DNA of 64,000 bases from Lepiota brunneoincarnata (GCA_023014365.1 JAEBUN010000005.1:1488001-1552000); one strand, 5' to 3'; shown: positions 12,300-23,533, numbered from the stretch's first letter. Program-made: numbers and translations. The notes: generated by a model not told the origin, from the letters alone.

Positions 12300-15200
12300 A
12301 TGACATCGCATGCTCTCCTCCTCCGCCTCTTTCTCTCTCCCACTTTCTTTTCTCTTCACCTTGCACTCAAATACCTCCTCATCTATGCAGACAACATTGG
12401 CATCACCTACTACCTCACCCGCAGGCTCAGGCAGCTCGAGGTGTACGAGCTGAACGAGGTCTGGGGGTTTATATGGTGATATCTCTCCCTATTTATCTGT
12501 TCACCGCTCCCGGGTTGATTAGTTTCCTCCAGTCATCTCCTCGTAACTCGTCCGACGAAATCCAGGGCCCTCGAGGTCTTTGTCGTTGAGACCGCACAAC
12601 GCTCCTCCCATATAGCCATGATCGTGCGTGCGCTCTATCCTTTCACTGCTTTCCCTCCCCCCGAGCTCACTTTCCCCATTGTCAAGACTCTCTGGTTTAT
12701 GCAAGCAGCCCTTCAGGACCTCTCTTCCGCCCGCCGTGACTCTCAATCTTTCGTCATGTGCCAACGCATCCTCCACAAATGCCATGAGATAATATTCGGC
12801 GACCTACCACCCCCGACCAGCTCACCATATGCTTCCCTCAAACTCTGCACACACTCTACCCTCTGCCGGAAAAGGGTCAGACACCATCCCGAACCCGTAT
12901 TTGTCGGTATTGGCGTCGTCCTCGCGGGAACGCCTGGCATGCCCGCCCTTGCCGACTTCACAGGCCAAATCGCCATCGAGCAGGGTCGCGTTGACGATGA
13001 CGGGAGAGACCTGCGGAGTCTACAAATGATAGAGGTGGATGTTGCACCCAATCCAATGTCCATAGTGGACACCCCCGTTACAGGCGACAGTGGCGATGCG
13101 GACGCCGAGGATACCGGGAGTCCAATGGCGGAAGACAGCGGAGAATCATCTCCCGCTCTTTCGGGACAGGAATTTTCAGGATCCAGCGCCCCACCGACTC
13201 GCCGGCGCACTGTCGCTGCTGCACAAACGGTCCCAGCTCTACCATTGCATTTGCGCTCCATTCGACGCTCGCGAGCTTCGGAGGATCCTCTTGGACAGCT
13301 AGATCCCGAACTTCCACCTACTGCCCCTCATCAGTCCTCGCCTTCTCTATCTGCATTGAACGCACCATATAGACCCACTGTTCCCAGCAATGCTGATATT
13401 TTACTGGAAAAATATGATATTTATGCCCAGACCCAACTTTTACGGGGACATTATTGTCACTCCGAAGTATGTCAATCTTGTTCCGCTTATTTCAGTTCAG
13501 TTGACCGTAATCAATAGATTCAATTTCTCTTGAATCTCGAAAATATTTCCAATCGTCTCCTCATAGTGCCTAAACCTGCCCGTGTGAGCGCACTCAGAGC
13601 AGAACTAACTGCACTAAACCACAAACTGCCTGCAGAGGTATCCGTTCCAAATTTTACCACCAGTCCAGCTTAGCTCACGGCGCTCGTCAGGTTTGCATGC
13701 CTATGTGGTGTGGCTCTTCGGATGCCCCTCATGGTTCTGACAATGTGCCGCAACCTCATCATCGGATAGTTAGGGTACCCCCTGGCGAAAGTGTTGTTCT
13801 CAATTCAGCCGAGCGAGCTCCATACCTTTTGCTCGTTGAGATTTTACATGACTGATCTTGATTTCGACCCGTCAAAGCGGGCAAACAAAGAGGTGCTTAG
13901 GAAGATAGTCACCAAGGAGAACGAACGCAAAGGTACATCAAAGGATTTGGTCCCCTTTGGTCAGAACAAATCCAGGCATCAACATCAACAGCCACCACCA
14001 CCGAACATAGATGGCAGCGATCTCGCGGGTGCCAGTTCTGGAGTTTCAGGTACTCCCCTCGCTATCCAACCATTAGCTCCGTCAGGTGGTGCTTTCCCTC
14101 CAGCGGACTCCGCTCATCCAGAGGAAGAGATCGACCTGGTTGAGCAGCTCTACGGCTCAGGACAACCCTTTCGATCAGCATATCTTGAACTTGCCGATTC
14201 TATTGTTCTACCTCCGCCTCCCAAGAACAAGGATCTGGATCTGGCCGCATGGTCTGCCTCGATACCTTGTATCCCTAGCGTGGAAAGTGCTGGTGCACTA
14301 AAAAGATCTGGACACTTGATTACGAGAAGTCAAAGCCAAAGCAGACAAGCACAAGACAACAATGAAGACATCGCGCCTAGTCCCACAAGTCGACTTAATG
14401 GTGTATTATCATTGGACGATTACTCGGAACGAATGAGGACGGCCGCCATCATGCTCGCCCAGCTCAATGCAAATATGATAAGAGAACAGACATCCCCACT
14501 ACCAGCACTACAGCCCAGCTCCGGCGCCAGTGCTACGTCGGAAGTTCCCCCGCTCGCGCTCGCTTCTATCCTGTCAAGCCGAGGAACGTGGATTCCAGGA
14601 ACGAGTTGGCTGACCGGCTCCTCACCGTCTTCTACTGACTCACCTTCATCCTATCCCGAGCATCAGCAGGCTATGCAGGCCCCCTCGCAGGGTCGTATGC
14701 AACTACAGTACGCTGAGGCACAGCAGATTAGGGGTCGGATCATGAAGGAGATGTTGGCCTTGGAGGAAGAACGGATGGAACGGATGAAAGAAAATAGGAT
14801 GGGGAGTGGGACAGGCCTGGGGATCAGGGGAGTAGATATGGGTGGGGACGGGGGCAGTAGCGTTGGAATGAAGAGTGTAGAGGATGAAGGGATTATCAGG
14901 AGGGAACTGAATAAGGTGGACCCATCTGCTGTGGTGTTTAGCGAGAGCTGGGCCGCGAAGAAGGTACAGTGGTGCTGAGTTTTCCTTTGTGTTAGGGCTG
15001 AATTGCGGGACATAGAGCCGTATAAGGGGTGCCTCACCTTACGGACACCTTGGTGTGTCACTTATGTGTTGCTTCTGGTCCACCTCACTGACACACGCCC
15101 TCATTATCAGCGAACTGGGATTGCGTATCTGTGATCGTAAAAACCGGAGGTGATTTGCGGCAGGAGCAACTGGCCGTCCAGCTTATACGCGAGTTCCAGC

Positions 15201-16221
15201 GAATATGGGCAGAGGAGAACTGTCAATGTTGGGTGCGGTAGTGGGTGTCTTCCTTACAAGCTTCAGAACGTTGATCCAAACACCGTGTAATGACAGCTTC
15301 CGTATACTGATTCTTGGTGGGACCTCTGGACTGGTAGAAACTATCACAGATGCCGTGTCAATACATTCCATCAAGAAAGCGGAGTATGCGAAGAGGCTAG
15401 CCCAAGGCATGTTGGGTCACGTTACACTTATGGACCATTTCAAGTCTGTGAGTTGGTTCCGGGTTTGCGGGGGATTCACAGCATCTAATATACGGGAAAG
15501 ACATATGGAGACCCTGCATCCGCGAAGTTTACTCGTGCCCAACGAAACTTTGCAAAATCTCTTGCAGGCACGTCATTTATCCTGACCCCTCCATACATAC
15601 TCATCTCTCGCAGGCTATTCTATCGTCACTTTCCTCCTTCAGGTCAAAGATCGACACAACGGGAATATTCTTCTCGACCGTGATGGACACCTCATTCACA
15701 TCGATTTTGGGTTCATCCTCAGCAATACACCGGGCAATATTGGTTTTGAGGCCGCACCATTCAAGTTGCCGCCAGAATACATCGAGGTGCTCGGAGGTGT
15801 GACTGGGGCGCCGTTCCTCGAGTTTAAGAGGCTATTCAGGGAGGGGTTCGAGCTTGCCAGGAAGCATTGCGATCGCATCACTAGTGAGTATCTTCCTCTT
15901 TCCAGGTGAATCAAGGAAAGAGATCGGAATTGCTGACTGGGGCATTGTAGCTCTTGTAGAATTGATGCAGAAAGACTCGAGGATGCCTTGCTTTTCTATC
16001 TACGGCGAGCAAACGGCGAGCCATCTGAGGGACAGGTTCCAGCCTACATTGACGCATTCGCTGATCGGGGAATATATCGATCGATTGATTGATACATCTC
16101 TGGGGTCGAATTGGACGAGGTTGTATGATTCTGTGGGTGCCCCCCCTTCTTTGGGTTCCCGTCATGACACTGACAGGAAATTGGTTTATAGTATCAGTAT
16201 TATTCCCAATCCATCTTGTAA
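12300..16221 (+). CDS. PIK1: Phosphatidylinositol 4-kinase, PIK1 / PI4K-beta type
   Basis: Makes PI4P at the Golgi, needed for secretion and cytokinesis. Twelve exons (12300-12475, 12533-12623, 12687-13466, 13518-13637, 13691-14963, 15016-15052, 15111-15237, 15297-15447, 15501-15567, 15614-15883, 15951-16132, 16192-16221); about 1100 residues if one base is skipped. The N-terminal lipid-kinase-unique/helical region reads LYLLIYADNIGITYYLTRRL in part, then WGFICHLLVTRP and RALEVFVVETAQRSSHIAM. The middle is disordered. The catalytic domain has ASPYGHLANWDCVSVIVK, GGDLRQEQLAVQLI, the catalytic loop DRHNGNIL and the activation loop HIDFGF, and ends YQYYSQSIL. The frame breaks once, at 13853 (VEILHD, stop, DLDFDPSKRANKE). 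Intron 15568-15613 is GC-AG and intron 15448-15500 ends AAAG. Confidence 0.93.
13853..13853 (+). other. Apparent +1 frameshift at in-frame TGA in PIK1
   Basis: Reading CAT GAC then TGA stops the frame; skipping the T gives GAT CTT GAT TTC and the conserved His-Asp-Asp-Leu-Asp-Phe-Asp-Pro. The T sits exactly between two codons and is not in a homopolymer. A GT...AAAG segment of 43 nt (13835-13877) would also restore frame if spliced but would delete the conserved residues. Confidence 0.65.
15568..15613 (+). other. GC-AG intron in PIK1
   Basis: The conserved KSLAGYSIVTFLLQ is rebuilt only if the intron starts GCACGT and ends CGCAG. No GT donor nearby keeps the frame. Confidence 0.7.
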
Positions 16222-16423
16222 AGGATCACTGCCTACCGCTTTCTCACCATGTGTATTTTCTTGTATGCACCAGCCATCTTTTTATCACACAATAAATGTA
16301 GAAACAGGATCCGGGAAAAATAAAATAAAAATGAGGTGTATACAATGGCCCGATTCTCGCATGAGGTTACTGCAACCAACACGATCAGAACAATGATTTA
16401 CAGCCAATCCGGGTGTTCATTGG

Positions 16424-18481
16424 CTAAAAGAGTTCATCGTAACGTTTGAGACATGAGTACCACTCGTAATCTGCACGAGTTATAAGTTCTTCGTCTCTGG
16501 AAGGCACAATAGGAAGAAGGGCGCACCGAAGCTGTCTCCCGCGTCACACCAGCATTTACCTCGTTTGTGGGCATCGCCTTGTGGGCAGTGCTGGAAAGGT
16601 TCGTGGCGGTAACCTGTAAACGTACTTAACCGCTGGTGGAGTGGAGTGCGCAAAGAGGAGATTTACCAATATCGTTGAAGAAGTGCTATGGATTAGGAGG
16701 GTTGGTGAGTCGGAGAGATGAGCAGAGTCGTACTAGATGACTTACAATCTGCTCCTTCTTCGCAAATAGGGCAGCACCGATACTATGTACGGGTGCATCC
16801 CCCCATCGCTATATTCATGTCCATTGAGCACTAATGGAGACAGATACAAGTCAAACACATACCTCATAGTAAAAACCACCTTTCTTGTCCAAGAAATCAA
16901 AGAACTTGGAATAAGCCTCTCCTCTCCAAAAGTCGAGGTCGCCAATCTCGAAATTGCTCCAGACTAGGTACGTTTCAATTGAATAAGGGTACACATGTGA
17001 ATCGTCTCCAAGGTGCTTACAGTGGCAGCGGTTATAGCTCTCGCCCCCATCATCTGATAGGAACTGCATCGCATTTCCATGGGCCACGAGATCTGGGTTT
17101 TGTGTGATAAATTCTATAGGTTACAGTGGTCATTAGTCCCCAGTGATCAAGTGGCAGTGTCGGGAACCCGTACCCGTGACGGTCTTCCAGAGGGTCGGAA
17201 TGGTAGTTTCGTACTCGTACAGCGATACAGTGAATCCTGGTCCAGAACATTACTATCTTCGCAGAAAGTAGAACATAACCGATGTTCACCTACCATAGAC
17301 CTTCCCGTTATCCTCCATGATGAGGAAAGGGTCGTAATCCAGATCACAAAAGAATTTGACATCAGGTCTGGGAGACTGTCAGTTAGATAATGTATACGGC
17401 GTGGGCAAGAAACACGTTAAGCTCACTCTACTCTATTGTGAACGGAGACGATTGAGCTATGCATGAGCTTGATAATGTGATGAAGGTTGGGACCAACCTC
17501 CAATAGTACTTGTACGGTTTCAAAATTTCCTGGCGGTAGAAGAACTAGGTGCGGAACGTTAGCTAGGTCTGTGGCGGGGATAAGAGGATACGAACCCCAG
17601 AGTTGAAACGGCACATATTACGATATCTATTAGTCTCAGCATGATTAGAAAACTCCAGAACATTATTGGATTACTGTATAGCCAACGCACGGAACACTGC
17701 CTATGTCACGTCGTGAGTCCCCGTAAAGACTCTGAAAACCAATACGACGCACCTCCATAGATAACATTATTCTTCATCATATCCTCTCTCGCTGCCTTCG
17801 CCTTGTCTTCGTCAATCCAGTCAGGCTGGTACCAATCATCATGTGGGATGAGCCCAAACTTGACTGTCGCATCAGTCAATTCCTGAACGCGCCTAGTAAC
17901 ACAATGTCAACCACCGTTAGTCAAGGGCGTGGCCAGGAATACACAACACACTTCTTGAAATTATCGTCGAAAGGCTGCTCATTGAGGAACACATAGTCGT
18001 ATCCAAACTTCTTGTTGAACCGGTCTTCCATCTGTTTGACGCTGCTCACTACACCATTGATGTCAGTGTTGCGAGCTATTAACAATCGATTCCATCATTA
18101 ATTGGAACATAAGCGAACAGTCAGTGACACGTAGACACTCTCTGGAGCTCGGGCGCATACCAAGGATAACAATGGCGGCATTAGCTTTTCTTCCTTGTGG
18201 TGACGTGTGGTTGGGCTTGATGTAGTAATCCTCGGGAATCGGTTCCTTGTACGGTGGATTGGAGACATGTTGCTCGCCTCCAAAATGCTGCCTGAGGCTA
18301 TCCAGTGATGTCGCTCGTCCGTAGAACTCGTTTGAGAAACTCAGAATGTAGTGTAAGCTGATCTGAATAAGCGACGTTGTCAGAGGTAAAGTTCTTAGTG
18401 TATAGACGGTGAGCGGATCGCCAGAGACCAACTTACGAGTATCACTAGCACCAAAGCCACGTATCGGATAGCGGTCATCAT
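16424..18481 (-). CDS. GT15 alpha-1,2-mannosyltransferase (KRE2/MNT1/KTR type), copy B
   Basis: Type II Golgi membrane enzyme that adds alpha-1,2-mannose from GDP-mannose to N- and O-glycans. Sixteen exons sum to 1152 nt, an intact 383-residue frame: 18481-18437, 18362-18161, 18075-17952, 17892-17753, 17700-17691, 17626-17596, 17544-17498, 17432-17427, 17367-17294, 17236-17174, 17113-17021, 16963-16863, 16808-16746, 16685-16667, 16613-16527, 16470-16424. It has a short N-terminal anchor (RYVALVLVIL), then KANAAIVIL, VVSSVKQMEDRFNKKFGYDY, GLIPHDDWYQPDWIDE, YRNMCRFNSG, YYWRVEPDVKFFCD, NRCHFWSNFEIGD, GFYYERWGDAPVHS and a final FDYEWYSCLKRYDELF. Tandem paralogue of the gene at 18749-20619; shares exon sizes including 10-nt and 6-nt exons. 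Confidence 0.92.
17427..17432 (-). other. 6-nt micro-exon, GT15 copy B
   Basis: Bases AGTAGA between acceptor AATAG and donor GTGAGC supply Arg-Val-Glu in the conserved YYWRVEPDVKFF. Paralogue A has a matching 6-nt exon at 19615-19620. Confidence 0.85.
17691..17700 (-). other. 10-nt micro-exon, GT15 copy B
   Basis: Bases GCAGTGTTCC between acceptor AG and donor GTGCGT. With flanking bases they encode Gly-Gly-Ser-Val-Pro just before the conserved YRNMCRFNSG. Paralogue A has an exon of the same size at the same place. Confidence 0.85.
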
Positions 18482-18748
18482 GATCACCAGGGATGCGGTG
18501 GCCCTCGAAATGAGAGATGTTAGGAAAAGATGAGGTGGTAAGTAGCAAGTCGTGGGGACTGTTGGCAGTGAGGGCCTTCCATCACTGGTCACGTCAGCAC
18601 TGCCAGTATCCCCTCAATCTTGCACCACTCAGACCTCTGAACAACGTTTGTGAGATAGCAAATCTACTGTAGCGTCTACAAACACTACGATGTATATATA
18701 ACGACTTCATGGTGAGCCCAGCTCGCTCTAATCCTCTCAAAATTCTCA

Positions 18749-20619
18749 TCACGAAAACAAATTTTCAAATCTACTGAGACAGGAATTTGGAGCATAGTCT
18801 GCAACGCCAAGTTAGAATATATTTCCATACCGACAGAGAATTGTCACACACCAAAACTGTCCTTGGAATCACACGAACATCGACCCCGCGTCCATTCGAC
18901 TCCAGACGGACAGTGCTGGAAAGGGTCATGTCGGTAGCCGATGTCACTGAAAAAGTGGACTTGGTCTTTCGAAGCAAAGAGAGATGCCGCTATGCTGTGA
19001 ACGGGAGCATCTCCCCAGCGCTGGAAACGACCGGCGGTCAGCGTCAGGAGTGGTCCTCCGGGAAACACAGCTCACTTCGTAATAGAAACCGCCTTTTGAT
19101 TCTAGGAATTCGAAAAACGTCTGGTACGCTTCACTTCGCCAGAAGTCCATATCGGCAATTTCAAAGTTGCTCCAAACTAGGAATAAGGATCAGCCCAGAA
19201 ATTAAGTCACTAACCGTCAGGCTTACAATGGCACAAGTTATAGCGTGCTCCACCATTGTCAGAAAGAAATTCCAGAGAGTTGTTGGGGCTCAAGTACTGA
19301 GGATACAAGCCCATGAATTCTGATATTCTGATGAGCATGCAGCAATAGCGAATTATGCAATCCTTGTTACCCTTAACTGTCGACCACAACGTTGGGATGG
19401 TTGGCTCCCATTCCACCAGGGAAATGGTAAAACCTAGGATTCGTGAGTAGCTGCGTGACCTTCACTGGGGAGTGTTCTGGACGGACTGTAGACTTTGTTG
19501 TTTTCTTGCATGAAGACGAAGGGATCATAGGTGACGTCACAGAAAAATTGCACGCCAGGTCTTCCATTCACATCAGCATCCACACTGTCCAACACGCCAG
19601 AGGCCGCGACTCACTCGACACTACAGGAGACCTATTGTTAGCGAATCCCCATGGAGCGAGATCATCATGTGGCTTACCGCCAATAATAACGATACGGTTC
19701 TAATAATTCGTGCTTGAAGAAAAACTAAACATAGCACCGGCGCAGTGTTGTCATCACCGCTGCTTGCGATGAGGTGAGAAATCGGACCCACCCCAGAGTT
19801 GAATCGACACATGTTCCGGTATCTGAAATCAGTCAGGCGATGCACCGGTTTTCAGTGCCGCGATGGTACAACTTACGCGACACTGCCTAGAAGCTGAATC
19901 AGCATCTGCCGCAGCGCGATCCGAGCGAACGAGGCTTACCAGCATAGATAATGCCCTGTGCCATCATGCGCTGTCTTCCGGCTCGTGCACGGTCCTCGTC
20001 TATCCAGTTGGGCTGGTACCAGTGCGAATGGGGAATTACTCCAAAGTGGATAGGTGCACTCGTCAGCACCCGAACACGCCTATGAAGCCATTGAGGACAT
20101 CATCACGTCAAGATTGGATGGCCGACGCACTCCTTGAATTCGTCGGTAAATTCGACCTCATTGAATAGAACCCAGGGGTATCCGTAATGTTTGTTAAACC
20201 TGTCCTCCATCTGCCGGATGCTAGGAGATTACTCCTGCAAGATCTGAATTCCGACACAGGAACACAAAGGTCGCATTTGCCCGTTTGGGGGGCGGGGGAT
20301 AGAGGGCGGAGGGCTGTGGCGAAAGCTTTGTTTGAAGTATTTCAACATGTTCGGCGGTTAGGGTTAGAGCCGAATCGGTGGGGGAAGGAGGAGGGTGAAA
20401 CGAATGATTCTCATGAGCCAGCTGCCACTGCTCACTAAGATGTTGGAAGTTTGCAAGACGGGTATAGTCCGCATGGAGCACGTTCAGGACATAATGCAGC
20501 GAAACCTATCCAGGGGTGAGTCGAGATTACAGTATATAGCCCAATAGACCTACGATCGTCGCAAGGACGATAATGATCAACCGTCGGGGACTGCCTGTAA
20601 AGATAGAGAGGGCAGTCAT
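18749..20619 (-). CDS. GT15 alpha-1,2-mannosyltransferase (KRE2/MNT1/KTR type), copy A
   Basis: Same family and role as its downstream neighbour. Thirteen exons: 20619-20554, 20505-20131, 20079-19940, 19886-19877, 19822-19792, 19724-19678, 19620-19615, 19560-19487, 19433-19371, 19319-19227, 19176-19076, 19020-18852, 18798-18749. N-terminal anchor RLIIIVLATI, a Pro-rich stem, ANATFVFLCRNSDL, RQMEDRFNKHYGYPWVLFNE, HWYQPNWIDEDRARAG, YRNMCRFNSG, YYWRVEPGVQFFCD, CHFWSNFEIADMDFW, YYERWGDAPVHSI and a terminal FDYAPNSCL. Exons of 140, 10, 31, 47, 6, 74, 63, 93 and 101 nt are identical in size to copy B. The 169-nt exon here equals copy B's 63+19+87, so two introns were gained or lost after duplication. 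The exon sum is 1225 nt, one too many; the frame breaks at 20223. Confidence 0.9.
19615..19620 (-). other. 6-nt micro-exon, GT15 copy A
   Basis: Bases TGTCGA with acceptor TGTAG and donor GTGAGT give Arg-Val-Glu of YYWRVEP. It matches the 6-nt exon of copy B. Confidence 0.85.
19877..19886 (-). other. 10-nt micro-exon, GT15 copy A
   Basis: Bases GCAGTGTCGC with acceptor CTAG and donor GTAAGT join YAG to YRNMCRFNSG through Gly-Ser-Val-Ala. It matches the 10-nt exon of copy B. Confidence 0.85.
20223..20223 (-). other. Apparent +1 frameshift at in-frame TAG in GT15 copy A
   Basis: The coding strand reads ATC TCC TAG CAT; skipping the T gives AGC ATC CGG CAG, that is GVIS-SIRQMEDRF. Copy B has GVVSSVKQMEDRF with no extra base and no intron here, a within-window control. 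Confidence 0.7.
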
Positions 20620-20956
20620 GGTGAGGGAGGGGGGAGAAGAATCATGACCAAGCATCACAAGAGTTAATATAAATGAGAGCAAATGTGGAGAGGAGAAATC
20701 GGGTTAAGACACAGGTGGAGCCCGTAACCATTCTACACAATTCCCGCTCCACAGATTCCTAGAGACATGCTAGCCGACACGGGCACACGGCGCCATTAGC
20801 TGTTTGCAACGATGCTTGTTGCGCGATAGATCTCAAATTCTACTGCGCAGACGAAGATTAAATGGCAATTAATTGTTCCCACCCCCTTCAGGCTTTGTAC
20901 GTGTTTGGCTTGTTTTTTTCCTTGTGACATTACCATCCTTCCTCGTCCAACTCGTT
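20620..20956. promoter_or_regulatory. Divergent promoter region, GT15-A and TOM40
   Basis: 337 bp between divergent start codons. A pyrimidine-rich stretch lies just before the TOM40 ATG. No motif could be assigned with confidence. Confidence 0.4.
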
Positions 20957-22236
20957 ATGGCGTCCTCCTCCACTGCCCAAACTTCACCCCTCGCGGAACC
21001 CACCACACCCTCTAAAACCCCTGTGGCACCTTCTTACTTCAACTCCGTGTCGCCTCTCTGGAATGCTATCGACCGTTTCAACCAATGGCGAGCAGACTTG
21101 GGACTCTCCCATCCCGGCACTGTCGAAAATCTCCAAAAGGAGGTCAAGGGTACGTGTCTGGTTGAGAGTAATTCCGCCACTTTGAAAATAACCAGTCGCT
21201 CGCGTCTTAGCCACCCATTTGAACAACTACATGTTTGATGGAGCTCGTGCCGACTTGACGAAGAGCATGTCCATGAACCCTCTCTTCCAAGTGACCCATT
21301 CTTTTGCACTGGGATCACACACCCTTCCATCGTCATACAATTTTGGCGCTATCTTTGCGAACCAGAAGGTACAGCGTCCTCTACTGGAACATAGCCAATG
21401 ATTAAGCTAGGACACGTAGGTGTTCATGCAAGGAGGTGTTGACCACGAAGGCAACGTTAATGCTAGGTTCAATCACGGTTGGTCGGAACACCAAGTGACA
21501 AAAGCTCAGGCGCAAGTGAGTCCTCGTATCCTCTTATGCGAGCTGCTCTCAACTGCCTCCTTTATTAGTTTTCGAAACAGGCCGGGCAAAACATGATCCA
21601 GTTGGAACATGATTACCAGGGCCGCGACTTCAACTTAAATTTCAAGGGTATCAACCCCTCCCCAACCGACTTGACAGGCATTTATGTCGGCAGTTACCTG
21701 CAATCTGTCACCAAAAACATCGCCTTGGGTGTCGAAACCCTATGGCAGCGACCTAGTCCTGATTTGTCTGAAACGAGCTCGTCATATCTTGCCAAGTTCA
21801 CGAGCAACGATAAAAACTGGATTGCAACGGCTCAATTGCAGCCCGCCGGCATTCCTTCAGGCTACCTACTGGCAAAAGCTAAGCGAGAAAGTTGAGGTCG
21901 CCGCTGACTTGCAGCTAATCGCCGCGCCTACGCGACGTGATGCCATAGCCACTGTCGGCGCCAAGTATGACCTCAGACTGTCTACTTTCCGCGCCCAGCT
22001 CGATTCCACTGGCAAAGTGTCGGCGCTCCTTGAACAGCGGTTCACTCCCACGTTTGCTTTCCTTGTTTCGGGTGAAATTGATCACTTTAAGGTGTGTCAG
22101 GCCGAGCCATCATCCGCAGGCATGTGTTTAACAACATAATCTCCTTCTGTAGAATGCCGCCAAAGTTGGCGTCGGTGTGATGATCGAGAGCTCGAGTTTG
22201 ACTCCAGAGGAGATGGGCCTCCCCCCACAGCCCTGA
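20957..22236 (+). CDS. TOM40: TOM40, mitochondrial outer-membrane import channel
   Basis: Beta-barrel pore of the TOM complex, through which nearly all nuclear-encoded mitochondrial proteins pass. Exons 20957-21149, 21211-21368, 21420-21515, 21569-22091, 22153-22236; about 350 residues. The N-terminus is short and disordered, then NSVSPLWNAIDRFNQWR, NNYMFDGARADLTKSMSMNP, FQVTHSFALGS, YNFGAIFAN, FMQGGVDHEGNVNARFNHGW, the porin-3 core (GIYVGSYLQSVTKNIALGVE), AKYDLRLSTFRAQLDSTGKV and TFAFLVSGEIDHFKNAAKVG. The sum of exons is 1054 nt, one too many: QLQPAGI and LQATYWQKLSEKVEVAADLQ are in different frames, with the change at 21854-21855. The rest is intact. Confidence 0.93.
21854..21855 (+). other. 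Apparent +1 frameshift site in TOM40
   Basis: The sequence is GGC ATT CCT TCA; one C must be skipped to read ATT CTT CAG GCT ACC TAC TGG, the conserved Ile-Leu-Gln-Ala-Thr-Tyr-Trp. No GT donor is near enough to place an intron. Confidence 0.65.
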
Positions 22237-22506
22237 TTCTGCATAATATAATCACCTAGAATTCTGTCCCTCTACCCATACATAATGGACGTTGTTAGTT
22301 ATTACACTGTCCTCGACCCCCTACTTGTTACGAGTTGCATCCTATCCCTAGATACCAGAGCAACTTGTTGAAATCTAAATGACGTCACATGGATATCTGC
22401 AAAGCACTCATCAGCCTCGAGGCACAAAAAAAACAGACTCCGACTGACCCCTTAATACGCCAGAGTAAGTATGTCGCACCTACATCCTCACCCGTCAACT
22501 TCCAGG

Positions 22507-23533
22507 ATGGTTGAACCAGTGCTTGAGCTTTGTAGCATCGGCTGTGAAACCACTCCTGGCCAACCTCTTTTTGAAGATATTAGCTTTACAGTGAATGAGG
22601 GTGTGTAAGCGACACGGCGATCTACCCTTTGCAACCAATTCACACTAGGTCACAGGAGATATAATCGTTCTACAAGGAAAGAGTGGATCTGGGAAGACCA
22701 CGCTGCTCAAGTGCATTGCGCATCTCGTTCTCCACAGGGGAACGATACTGTATCGTGGGAGGTGCGAGGGAGCAATTCCGCCCCGTTGCTTTACAACCAA
22801 GAAGGATTTACAATACTAATACCGAACGGCTGCTTTTTGATTCTCAAGGTCCCCACAGGCACATGGTTTGCAAAGAATCAAAGCATATAGCCTGGCGACG
22901 ACTACTTACTGTTTTCAATTATAGGTATACCCATATTCAGGACAAGGGTGCTCTACGTCCCCCAGCGGCCATCGCTACTTCCAGGCACACCAAGAGACTT
23001 TTTGTACTCGGTGTCGGAGTTGAATTCACATAAAGCCCACAGCGGGGATGGTAATCCCGACAAGGGAGCATCCTACGGGGTCTTTAAGAAGGCGGCAGAA
23101 ATAGCGAAAACCTGGGGAATTGATATGGAGCTTTGGGAGAGGGGCTGGCCAAATTTGAGCGGCGGGCAGGCACAGAGAATTGCGTTGGCCGTTGCGCTCG
23201 CATTGGATACGGCGGAGGTTTTGTTGCTTGACGGTCAGTCCCTTGTTTGTGTGCTTATCGGCCTGGAATCATGTAAAATTAGAGCCGACGTCGGCGTTGG
23301 ATGCGCATTCGTCCGCGATGGTGGAGGAGTTTTTGGTTAACGAAGTAAAGGCGCCACGGAAGGTACTCAAATCGGTTATCTGGATAACTCACTCCGAGGA
23401 TCAAGCGAAACGGGTTGGTACTCGTTTCCTCAACTTTGCAGACGGATGCTGTGGTAGAGGAACCATCTCCCTGTGTCTAATCCAAAGGTTTAACGGAGCC
23501 CCTTGTGGAACGGCTGAACGTATGGTTAACTAG
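22507..23533 (+). CDS. Free-standing ABC transporter ATPase (FetA/STAR1-like)
   Basis: A single nucleotide-binding domain without membrane segments. Likely exons 22507-22602, 22649-22761, 22802-22848, 22925-23233, 23283-23533 (271 residues). Motifs in order: Walker A GKSGSGKTTLLKCIAHL, Q-loop YVPQRPSLLPGTPRDFL, ABC signature LSGGQAQRIALAVALAL, Walker B with D-loop VLLLDEPTSALD (rebuilt across intron 23234-23282) and the switch histidine IWITHSEDQAKRV. The layout recalls bacterial FetA/YbbL and plant STAR1, which pair with a separate permease; none lies in this window. The part between 22762 and 22924 is unsure: a 40-43 nt intron and a 44-47 nt exon are assumed. The last 30 residues look non-conserved, so the 3' end may contain an unrecognised intron. 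Confidence 0.75.

Noticed and set aside
20208..20229. 22-nt GT-AG segment that would remove the stop in GT15 copy A
   Set aside because: Far below the smallest credible fungal intron, and it would delete residues conserved in the paralogue.
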